From Herbiconiux sp. (GTDB lineage Bacteria; Actinomycetota; Actinomycetes; Actinomycetales; Microbacteriaceae), in contig NZ_SCVE01000008.1 in NCBI RefSeq assembly GCF_004297105.1, positions 124,001-188,000 of the forward strand: a stretch of 64,000 bases of DNA. The letters run 5' to 3'. The notes under the pieces are model-generated. The model saw nothing but the letters and a program-made list of their open reading frames with translations. It searched no databases and was not told the origin of the DNA. The position numbers and the translations under genes were made by a program. This document shows, piece after piece, positions 18,186 to 25,199 of this stretch (positions are counted from its first letter, which is position 1; each line of letters begins with the position of its first letter).

Positions 18186-18548
18186 TCAGCGCCGGATAGG
18201 CAGGTGGGCGCTGAGGTCGGCGCGCTGGCCCGAGGCGTGGATGCGGGCATCCGTCAGTCCGTCGGCCCACGCGAGGGCGCCGGTGGCGAGCGCGAGCCAG
18301 GTGCGGGCATCCATCTCCACCACGTTCGGCGGGGTGCCGCGGGTGTGGCCCGGCCCCTCGATGCACTGCACGGCCCCGAACGGCGGCACACGGACTTCGA
18401 CGGAGTTGCCCGGTGCCTCGTCGGCGAGCCTCTGCAGCAGGTAGCGCACCGCCGCTGCCCGGATGTCGCGGCTCGCGCCCTCGAAATCCTCTGTCGCGGC
18501 TGCCACTGCAGCGGCACCAACGGCCTCGTCGATCCTCGCCTTGCCCAT
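18186..18548 (-). CDS. Sterol-carrier family protein (SCP2-like, small)
   Basis: 120 residues, soluble. The pattern AAAVRYLLQRLADEAPGNSVEVRVPP, followed by FGAVQCIEG and PPNVVEMDARTWLALATG, matches the short actinobacterial sterol-carrier-like family that normally sits beside purD. (The first segment spans residues about 31-55.) Members have the SCP2 fold and are presumed to bind hydrophobic ligands; no substrate is proven. GGAGGG precedes the ATG. Divergent from purD, 59 bp apart, so the two may share a regulatory region. Confidence 0.8.
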   Translation of the reverse strand: MGKARIDEAVGAAAVAAATEDFEGASRDIRAAAVRYLLQRLADEAPGNSVEVRVPPFGAVQCIEGPGHTRGTPPNVVEMDARTWLALATGALAWADGLTDARIHASGQRADLSAHLPIRR

Positions 18549-18607
18549 CCCTCCACGCTACCGCGCCTCTCGTGATGCGAGGGGTGCGCGCTCGCTAGGC
18601 TGAGGGG

Positions 18608-19963
18608 GTGAAGATCCTGGTTCTCGGCTCCGGCGCGCGCGAGCACGCCATCATCACCGCACTGCTCCGCGAGGGCGACGCCCACGAGATCGTGGCGGCC
18701 CCCGGCAACGCGGGCATCGCGGCCGATGTGCCCACCGTCGACCTCGACGCCTCAGACCCCCAGGCCGTGGCGAACTACGCCCTGGCCGAAGACGTGCAGT
18801 TCGTGGTGATCGGGCCCGAGGCACCCCTCGTGGCCGGGGTCGCCGATGCGCTGCGCACCCGAGGCATCCCCGTGTTCGGCCCCGGCAAGGAGGCCGCCGC
18901 CCTCGAGGGCAGCAAGGCCTTCGCGAAGAGGATCATGGATGCCGCCGGCGTTCCCACCGGCCGCGCCGTGAACGCGGCCACCCTCGCCGAGGCCGAGTCC
19001 ACCCTCGCCGAGTTCGGCGCCCCCTACGTGGTGAAGGCCGACGGGCTCGCTGCGGGCAAGGGCGTGCTCGTCACCACCGACCTCGCCGAGGCCACCGCCC
19101 ACGCGCGCCACTGGCTGCAGCACGGCGACGTGCTCATCGAGGAGTTCCTCGACGGCGAAGAGGTCTCGCTCTTCCTCCTCTCCGACGGGCACTCCGTCGC
19201 CGCCCTCTCCCCCGCCCAGGACTACAAGCGCCTGCTCGACGGCGACGAGGGGCCGAACACCGGCGGTATGGGCGCCTACTCCCCGCTGCCCTGGCTCGAC
19301 GAGCGCTTCGGCAGCGAGAAGGCCTTCGTCGACGAGGTGATCGACACCGTCGCCCTGCCCACCATCCGGCAGCTCGCGGCCGAGAACACCCCGTTCATCG
19401 GGCTGCTGTACTGCGGCCTCATCCTCACCTCCAAGGGCATCCGGGTGATCGAGTTCAACGCCCGGTTCGGCGACCCGGAGACCCAGGTGGTGCTGCCGCG
19501 GCTCACCACGCCTCTCAGCACCCTCCTCTTCGCCGCCGCCACGGGCACGCTCGGCCAGGCACCGCGACCCGAGTTCGCTCCGGATGTCGCGGTCACGGTC
19601 GTGCTGGCCAGCGAGAACTACCCCGGCTCACCGGTCACCGGCCGCGTCATCACGGGGCTCGACGAGGCACTCAGCGTCGGAGCATCCGGGCTCTCGGGCA
19701 CGGGCCTCGACGGAGTGACCGTGATGCACGCGGCCACCGACCGCGACGAGTCGGGCGACGCACCCGTCATCCGTGCCACGGGAGGACGCGTGCTCTCCGT
19801 GGTGGCCACGGCTCCCGACTTCGGCACCGCGCGCGACCGGGTGTACGGGGCGTTGGCGGGCATCGGGCTCGAGGGCTCGCAGTACCGCACCGACATCGCG
19901 GCGCGAGTGGCTCCCGCTGCGGCCCCGGCCCCGGCCACCGGCACCGCGGGAGGTGCAGCGTGA
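18608..19963 (+). CDS. purD: Phosphoribosylamine--glycine ligase
   Basis: Second step of de novo purine synthesis: joins glycine to phosphoribosylamine with ATP. 451 residues. The N-terminus KILVLGSGAREHAI is the classic GARS start, followed by the ATP-grasp domain with YVVKADGLAAGKGVLVT, LIEEFLDGEEVSLF and GPNTGGMGAYSPLPW, and RFGDPETQVVLPRL near residue 290. The C-terminal tail is Ala/Pro-rich (about 20 residues beyond the usual end). GTG start, eight bases after GAGGG. It overlaps purC by 4 bp (GTGA), so both steps are co-translated. Confidence 0.97.
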   Translation: MKILVLGSGAREHAIITALLREGDAHEIVAAPGNAGIAADVPTVDLDASDPQAVANYALAEDVQFVVIGPEAPLVAGVADALRTRGIPVFGPGKEAAALEGSKAFAKRIMDAAGVPTGRAVNAATLAEAESTLAEFGAPYVVKADGLAAGKGVLVTTDLAEATAHARHWLQHGDVLIEEFLDGEEVSLFLLSDGHSVAALSPAQDYKRLLDGDEGPNTGGMGAYSPLPWLDERFGSEKAFVDEVIDTVALPTIRQLAAENTPFIGLLYCGLILTSKGIRVIEFNARFGDPETQVVLPRLTTPLSTLLFAAATGTLGQAPRPEFAPDVAVTVVLASENYPGSPVTGRVITGLDEALSVGASGLSGTGLDGVTVMHAATDRDESGDAPVIRATGGRVLSVVATAPDFGTARDRVYGALAGIGLEGSQYRTDIAARVAPAAAPAPATGTAGGAA

Positions 19964-20874
19964 GCACCGAGACCACCACCTCGGCCGCATCCGTTCCCGG
20001 CTGGCGTCACCTCTACTCGGGCAAGGTGCGCGAGCTCTACGTGCCGCAGGCCACGGCCGAGGGCGCGCAGCCCGCCGCCCTGCTCGTGCTGGCCACCGAC
20101 CGCGTGAGCGCGTTCGACCACGTGCTGGAGCCGGGCATCCACGGCAAGGGCGAGCTGCTCACGACGCTCAGCCGCTGGTGGTTCCACCAGCTGGCCGAGA
20201 CGCCGAACCACCTGCTGACCGCGGCCGAGGCGGCGCGGCTGCCGGCCGTTCCCGACGACCTGGCGGCGCGCTCGATGGTGGTGAAGTCGCTCGCGATGTT
20301 CCCGATCGAGTGCGTGGTGCGCGGCTACCTCTCGGGCAGCGGCTGGAAGGAGTACCAGGCCACGCAGAGCGTGTGCGGCATCCGTCTTCCGGAGGGTCTG
20401 AGCGACGGCGACCGGCTGCCTGAGCCCATCTACACCCCCGCCTACAAGGCTCCGCTCGGTGAGCACGACGAGAACATCAGCTTCGAGAAGACGGTGGAGC
20501 TCGTCGGCGTCGACGACGCCACGGCACTGCGCGACCTCTCGCTCGCGATCTATTCGCGGGCGGCGGCGATCGCCGAGGCGCGGGGGGTCATCCTGGCCGA
20601 CACGAAGTTCGAGTTCGGGCGGGATGAGGCCACCGGCGCCATCACGCTCGCCGACGAGGTGCTCACGAGCGACTCGAGCCGGTACTGGGATGCGGCGGCG
20701 TACGACTCGGGTGAGCGCACCGCGAGCTTCGACAAGCAGATCGTGCGCAACTGGCTGGCCGCGAACTGGGACCAGACGGGCACGCCCCCCACACTCCCCC
20801 ACGAGATCGTGGAGCAGACCGTGGCGCGCTACCGCGAGCTGCTCGCGCGCCTGACGGGCTCCGACCCGGCCTGA
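19960..20874 (+). CDS. purC: Phosphoribosylaminoimidazole-succinocarboxamide synthase
   Basis: Adds aspartate to CAIR in purine synthesis, using ATP. 304 residues, the usual length for the actinobacterial form. Motifs: LYSGKVRELY at the N-terminus, ATDRVSAFDHVLEPGIHGKG, FPIECVVRGYLSGSGWKEY and, toward the end, ILADTKFEFG and WDQTGTPPTLP. GTG start inside the purD stop. No further pur gene follows; purM and purF are elsewhere in the window as single units. Confidence 0.97.
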   Translation: MSTETTTSAASVPGWRHLYSGKVRELYVPQATAEGAQPAALLVLATDRVSAFDHVLEPGIHGKGELLTTLSRWWFHQLAETPNHLLTAAEAARLPAVPDDLAARSMVVKSLAMFPIECVVRGYLSGSGWKEYQATQSVCGIRLPEGLSDGDRLPEPIYTPAYKAPLGEHDENISFEKTVELVGVDDATALRDLSLAIYSRAAAIAEARGVILADTKFEFGRDEATGAITLADEVLTSDSSRYWDAAAYDSGERTASFDKQIVRNWLAANWDQTGTPPTLPHEIVEQTVARYRELLARLTGSDPA

Positions 20875-20933
20875 CGGGCCGCGGGCACCGATCCCGGTTC
20901 CGGATGTCGGTCGTGGGGCCTAGGGTCGGCACC

Positions 20934-21638
20934 ATGAACGTGGTACTCATCGCAGGTTTCTGGCTCCAGGGCGACTCGTGGGGCGACGTCGTCGGCCCGC
21001 TCCGCGAGGCGGGGCTCACCGTCCACACCCCCACTCTCGAGGGGCTGCACTCGGTCGACGACGACCGGAGCGCCGTCACGCTGGCCTCGCAGACCGCCGA
21101 GGTGGTGGCGCTCGTCGACTCGCTCGACGAGCACGAGGCGCTGGTGCTGGTCGGCCACTCAGGCGGAGGCGCCATCGTGCACGGGGTTGTCGATGCCCGG
21201 CCCCACCGCATCCAGCGGGCCATCTACGTCGACAGCGGCCCCACTCCCGACGGCGTGGCCATCAATTCGTCGATCGAGGCGGTGGGAGCGGATGCGCCGC
21301 TTCCGCCGTGGGACGAGTTCAGCGACGACGATCTGCGCGACCTCACCGAGGAACAGCTCGACGGCTTCCGCGCGGTGGCGATCCCCGAGCCGGCTCGCGT
21401 GGCGCACGACCCGCAGAAGCTCGTGAACCGGGAGCGGTACGGCGTGCCGATCACCCTGATCTCCTGCACGTTCACCCGCGCAGAGATCGACGAGGCCATC
21501 GCGGCAGGAGTTCCGTACTTCGCGGAGGTGCCGCTGATGGACCGCGTCACCATCGTCGAACTGCCGACGGGTCACTGGCCGCAGTTCACGAAGCCGACCG
21601 AACTGGCCCGCGAGATCCTCACCGCACTGGGGCGCTGA
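20934..21638 (+). CDS. Alpha/beta hydrolase
   Basis: 234 residues, cytosolic. The fold is shown by VLIAGFWLQGDSW (oxyanion region), LVLVGHSGGGAIVHGV with the nucleophile Ser in GHSGG (about residue 78), an acid loop and VELPTGHWPQF carrying the catalytic His near residue 213. Resembles the small esterase-like hydrolases of actinobacteria with unknown substrate. Starts 59 bp after purC, with its own likely promoter; no good ribosome site is visible before ATG 20934, so a leaderless transcript is possible. Confidence 0.85.
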   Translation: MNVVLIAGFWLQGDSWGDVVGPLREAGLTVHTPTLEGLHSVDDDRSAVTLASQTAEVVALVDSLDEHEALVLVGHSGGGAIVHGVVDARPHRIQRAIYVDSGPTPDGVAINSSIEAVGADAPLPPWDEFSDDDLRDLTEEQLDGFRAVAIPEPARVAHDPQKLVNRERYGVPITLISCTFTRAEIDEAIAAGVPYFAEVPLMDRVTIVELPTGHWPQFTKPTELAREILTALGR

Positions 21639-21758
21639 AGCGGATCGCCCCGAATCGGTGTCGGTGTGAGGTAGACCGAGGCCAGAGAAGGCCCCGGTCC
21701 TCCGTGTTTCCGCACGGATCACTCACCTGCTCGTGGTCTTCGCCTCCGTCGCACGCGC

Positions 21759-22601
21759 TCAGGATGCCGGCGGAGCCGCCTCGATGGCGGCCGCCACCAC
21801 CTTCGCCATCGGCTTGCGGATCATGTGATCGCTCGCGGGCACCACATGCATCGTCACACCGCGCATCTTGCCGATGATCGCGAGGTTGCCCTGCACCAGG
21901 AACTCGTCGAGCCGGCCGTAGACGACGTCGACCGGTCGGTCGACCCGCGCCAGGTCGCTGATCACCGTCTGCGACTCGATGCAGTGCTCCAGCGACTTCA
22001 CGAACGGCTCCCAGTTCTGCTCCGTGACCTCCATCACGTGCTCGATCGGCAGCAGACGGCTCACCACGCTCGCCGTGGCCGTGGTGAAGTCCTTGTTGGC
22101 GCGGAAGTACTGGAAGGCCTGGAGGTACCCGCTCATCCGCGCCTTGGCCCTCGGATCGGAGATCTCATCCGGCGAGAGGTACACGGGCGGGCTCACGAGC
22201 ACGAGCTTGTCGACGTGATCCTGATGCGTGGCGGCATAGCGGCTCGCGATGAGGCACCCGAGCGAGTGCCCCACGAGGATGAACTGCTTCTTCAGGTGCA
22301 GCGAACGGATGGTGTGGGCGATCGCGGCGACGTGCTCCTCGAGCGTGTACTCGGCTCCCTCGGGCTGGGGCGAACCGCCGAAGCCGAGCAGGTCGATGGC
22401 GATCACCCGGTGGGTCTGCTCGATCAGCGGGATCACGTAGGTGAAGGTGGCCGACGAGGAGGCGATGCCGTGCACCATCACCACGACGGGCCGCTCCTCG
22501 TCGCTCTTCGTCTTCGGGTCGCCGGTGTCGATCGCCACGTGCAGGAGCGGCGCCCGGGGATCGTGGAGGCCTTCGATCAGGTCGCGCAGCAAGGGTGCCA
22601 T
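21759..22601 (-). CDS. Alpha/beta hydrolase
   Basis: 280 residues. HG oxyanion motif in VVVMVHGIASSSATF, GHSLG nucleophile elbow in FILVGHSLGCLIASRY (about residue 112), and His in VPASDHMIRKP. DLLGFGGSPQPEGAEYT between them is typical of the haloalkane-dehalogenase/epoxide-hydrolase branch, but no substrate can be assigned. It lies 39 bp downstream of psuG on the same strand and may be read with it. Confidence 0.88.
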   Translation of the reverse strand: MAPLLRDLIEGLHDPRAPLLHVAIDTGDPKTKSDEERPVVVMVHGIASSSATFTYVIPLIEQTHRVIAIDLLGFGGSPQPEGAEYTLEEHVAAIAHTIRSLHLKKQFILVGHSLGCLIASRYAATHQDHVDKLVLVSPPVYLSPDEISDPRAKARMSGYLQAFQYFRANKDFTTATASVVSRLLPIEHVMEVTEQNWEPFVKSLEHCIESQTVISDLARVDRPVDVVYGRLDEFLVQGNLAIIGKMRGVTMHVVPASDHMIRKPMAKVVAAAIEAAPPAS

Positions 22602-22640
22602 GGCTCCACTCTGGCGGCTGGTGCGCCACCAGGCAATGGA

Positions 22641-23552
22641 TCAGGCGGTGAGCGCCTTCGCGATCTCGCCGCCGAGCGCCACGTTGCCGTTGTAGACCTC
22701 CACGTTGACGTCGAGGCTGGTTCCGGATGTCGCCCGCTGGATGTAGTCGAGCAGGAACGGCGTGATGTCGTGCCCCGACACCCCGTCGGCCTCGAGGGCG
22801 GCGAGCGCCTCCGCGAGCACCGCGTCGTGCACCGCGGGGTCGAGCTGCTTGTCGGTGGGCACCGGATTCGCCACCAGGACGGTCGACGCGATGCCGAGCG
22901 CGTCGCGGTGCGCGACCACGGAGGCGATCTCCTCGGGCGAGTCGACCGAGTACTCGATGTCGTAGCCCGAGTCGGAGATGTAGAAGCCGGGGTAGTCGGT
23001 GGTGCGGTAGCCCACCACCGCGATGTTGAGGGTCTCGAGCCGCTCGAGCGTGAGCGGGATGTCGAGGATCGACTTGACGCCCGCACTCACCACGACGAGC
23101 GGCAGCGTGGCGAGGGTGCCGAGGTCGGCCGACTCGTCGAAGGTCGCCTCGGCTCCGCGGTGCACGCCGCCGAGGCCGCCGGTGGAGAACACCTGGATGC
23201 CCGCCTTGGCCGCCAGATAGGCGGTCGCCGCGACGGTGGTTCCGCCGTTGAGGCCCTTGGCGCCGGCCACCGCGAGGTCGCGAAGGCTCACCTTCACCAC
23301 CGCGTCGTCGTTCGACAGCTCTTCGATCTCGGCCACGGAGAGGCCCACGACGGGCTGGCCGTGCACCACGCCGATCGTGGCGGGCACGACCCCCGCGGCC
23401 CGCAGGCCCTCTTCGGCCTCGAGCGCCACCTGGATGTTGCGGGGCCGCGGCAGCCCGTGGGTGAAGATGGTGGACTCGAGGGCGAGCACCGGGCGTCCCT
23501 CGTCGAGGGCCGAGCGGACGTCATCCGAGATGCGGATGCCAGGCGTGGTCAT
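22641..23552 (-). CDS. psuG: Pseudouridine-5'-phosphate glycosidase
   Basis: 303 residues. Reversibly splits pseudouridine 5'-phosphate into uracil and ribose 5-phosphate, part of RNA-nucleoside salvage. Family blocks are VLALESTIFTHGLPRPRN, TIGVVHGQPVVGLS, GTTVAATAYLAAKAGIQVFS and FSTGGLGGVHRGAE, and later SILDIPLTLERLE and VANPVPTDKQLD. The usual partner, the kinase PsuK, is not next to it. A solo palindrome and a G-run tract separate it from the dioxygenase gene upstream on the same strand. Confidence 0.95.
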   Translation of the reverse strand: MTTPGIRISDDVRSALDEGRPVLALESTIFTHGLPRPRNIQVALEAEEGLRAAGVVPATIGVVHGQPVVGLSVAEIEELSNDDAVVKVSLRDLAVAGAKGLNGGTTVAATAYLAAKAGIQVFSTGGLGGVHRGAEATFDESADLGTLATLPLVVVSAGVKSILDIPLTLERLETLNIAVVGYRTTDYPGFYISDSGYDIEYSVDSPEEIASVVAHRDALGIASTVLVANPVPTDKQLDPAVHDAVLAEALAALEADGVSGHDITPFLLDYIQRATSGTSLDVNVEVYNGNVALGGEIAKALTA

Positions 23553-23619
23553 GAAGCAGCGTCTCCCGAGGGTGGAGGGGTGATGGATGCTTCGACGCTA
23601 CCAGGGGCTCAGCGATAAC

Positions 23620-23648
23620 CCGACTTGCCACAAGTTGTGGCAAGTCGG
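23620..23648. repeat. Solo 29-bp palindrome of the 94-bp array family
   Basis: Perfect 14-bp arms CCGACTTGCCACAA and TTGTGGCAAGTCGG surround one central base. The core TTGCCACAA/TTGTGGCAA is the same as in the palindromes of the tandem array at 27548-28079. It lies in the leader region upstream of psuG (68 bp before its start codon), so it could act as an operator there. Confidence 0.8.
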
Positions 23649-23699
23649 CCGCGCACGCAGCAGTTCGCGGCAAGTAGATGGGCGGCGAGGCGCCAGCTC

Positions 23700-23733
23700 G
23701 GGGCCGGGCGGGACGGGGCCGGGCCGGGCGGGG
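23700..23733 (+). other. G-run tract with G-quadruplex potential
   Basis: Seven runs of three or four G separated by only one or two bases occur in 34 bp on the plus strand. This satisfies the standard G4 pattern several times over. It lies just past the 3' end of the minus-strand dioxygenase gene, so its RNA would be C-rich. Confidence 0.6.
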
Positions 23734-23750
23734 CGGCGGACCTCCGCGGC

Positions 23751-24794
23751 TCACGCTGACGCGGCTGCCGTCACTCGGGCCGCTTCACGCGTCGCTCCCG
23801 CATTGCGCACGCCGGCTCGCGAGCCGGCGAGCTTCGCGGCGATGTGCTCGCCCACGGTGACGGGGTCGTAGAGGTTCGGATGCTCCGCACTCACGCAGGA
23901 GGGCAGCGTCTCGATGAGGGCGTCGACGTTGCCGTCGTGGAAGTAGGCCGCCGAGCGCCGACGCTCGATGGTGCCGTCGATGATGGGCGGCTTCACACGG
24001 TGGAGAGTCGACATCCAGCGCTCGTTGGTCCAGCGTGCGGTGACGTCGCCCAGGTTGATGAGCAGGGCGTCATCCGCGGGGCTCACGTCGTTCCACGAGC
24101 CGTCGGCGGCGAGCACTTGGAGGCCTCGCACCTGATCGGCCCAGAGCACGGTGACGATGCCGTAGTCGGTGTGCTCGCCCATGCCGGTGAGGTCGCCGTC
24201 GAGGTCGACGGTGCCGGGTGGCAGGGCGTAGTTGTTCATGCGCAGAACATCGAGCGAGTGGTCGGTGTAGCCGTCGAAGAAGTCGCCCGGAAGGCCCAGA
24301 GCATCGGCGAAGATGTCGGTCATGGTCTCGGCCACGCGGCGGGCCTCGGTGAAGTAGGCGGTGACGCGCGGCTCGAAGCCGGGCGCGGCATCCGGCCACA
24401 GGTTCTCGGCGTAGTTCACCGGGTCGACATCGGCACCCGGGTAGTCGGCCTGGGTGGCGCCGATGTTGAACGCCTCGAAGAAGTCGTTCATGCGCGAGGC
24501 CGACTCGACGCCGAGCGACAGGCTCAGCGACTCCGACTTCGGCGGCGAGTAGCCGCGGTTGATCTCCGGCGGGGTGCGGTAGCCCTTCTTGGTGGCGAGG
24601 TCGAGCGAGAAGAACTCGTCCATCGCCTCGGCGAGGCCCTGCAGGATCTCACGCGGGATGCCGTGCCCGAGGATCTGGATGAACCCGACCTCGGTGCAGG
24701 CCGCGTCGATCGCCCGGGCGACGGCCGCCTTGTCGTCCACGGTTCCGCCCTGCACGTATGCGGTGATGTCGACCGCAGGAACCTCGAACGCCAT
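23751..24794 (-). CDS. Iron/2-oxoglutarate-dependent dioxygenase (isopenicillin-N-synthase-like)
   Basis: 347 residues. N-terminal DIOX_N segment with VPAVDITAYV and EVGFIQILGHGI; the 2OG-Fe(II) core has the metal ligands in GEHTDYGIVTVLW (His about 207, Asp about 209) and STLHRVKPP (His about 264). RRSAAYFHDGN supplies the Arg/Ser that binds 2-oxoglutarate. This is the plant-GA-oxidase/IPNS-like bacterial group; substrates are diverse and cannot be inferred. No secondary-metabolite cluster surrounds it. The last 30 residues are Ala/Arg-rich. Upstream of psuG on the same strand but 198 bp apart. Confidence 0.9.
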   Translation of the reverse strand: MAFEVPAVDITAYVQGGTVDDKAAVARAIDAACTEVGFIQILGHGIPREILQGLAEAMDEFFSLDLATKKGYRTPPEINRGYSPPKSESLSLSLGVESASRMNDFFEAFNIGATQADYPGADVDPVNYAENLWPDAAPGFEPRVTAYFTEARRVAETMTDIFADALGLPGDFFDGYTDHSLDVLRMNNYALPPGTVDLDGDLTGMGEHTDYGIVTVLWADQVRGLQVLAADGSWNDVSPADDALLINLGDVTARWTNERWMSTLHRVKPPIIDGTIERRRSAAYFHDGNVDALIETLPSCVSAEHPNLYDPVTVGEHIAAKLAGSRAGVRNAGATREAARVTAAASA

Positions 24795-24864
24795 AGCCCC
24801 TCCTTCGTGAGGAACGACGCTACTCCGCGGGTGTTACAGCCGTGTATCGGCGCCTGGTCGCGGC

Positions 24865-25089
24865 CTAGTGCTCGTCGTACTTGCCCTCGAAGAGGATCTC
24901 GGAGACCTCATTGAACCGGTACTCGGCGGTGGCCGGGCCCTCGGAGTCGTCGGTGCTGGTGACGAGCTTGTACACGAGCTGGCCCTCGCTGTAGGGCAGC
25001 ACGAGCTCGTCGGGGGCGCCGTCGTCCAGCGGGATGGTCTGGTCGTCGAGCGGTCCGCCGGAGAGGTGTGCGAGTGCGGGAGTAGTCAT
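24865..25089 (-). CDS. Small acidic protein of unknown function
   Basis: 74 residues from ATG 25089 (MTTPALAHLSGGPLDD). Sequence is acidic and soluble, with EGQLVYKLVTSTDD, then ATAEYRFNEVSEILFEG. The YxF and predicted beta strands suggest a small beta-rich domain. The longer open frame upstream contains improbable residues (RCQCGSRT) and no ribosome site, so the shorter start is used. No family recognised. Divergent from the glycosylase gene, 110 bp away. Confidence 0.65.
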   Translation of the reverse strand: MTTPALAHLSGGPLDDQTIPLDDGAPDELVLPYSEGQLVYKLVTSTDDSEGPATAEYRFNEVSEILFEGKYDEH

Positions 25090-25199
25090 CTGCCCAGGGT
25101 ACTCGGGGTGCTGCCCTTCCGCCGTCTTCACCCACGCCGTGCGGCTGCCGCACTGGCATCTGCCAGGCGCATCCCCCAGGATGGGCACAAGGAGGCAAC

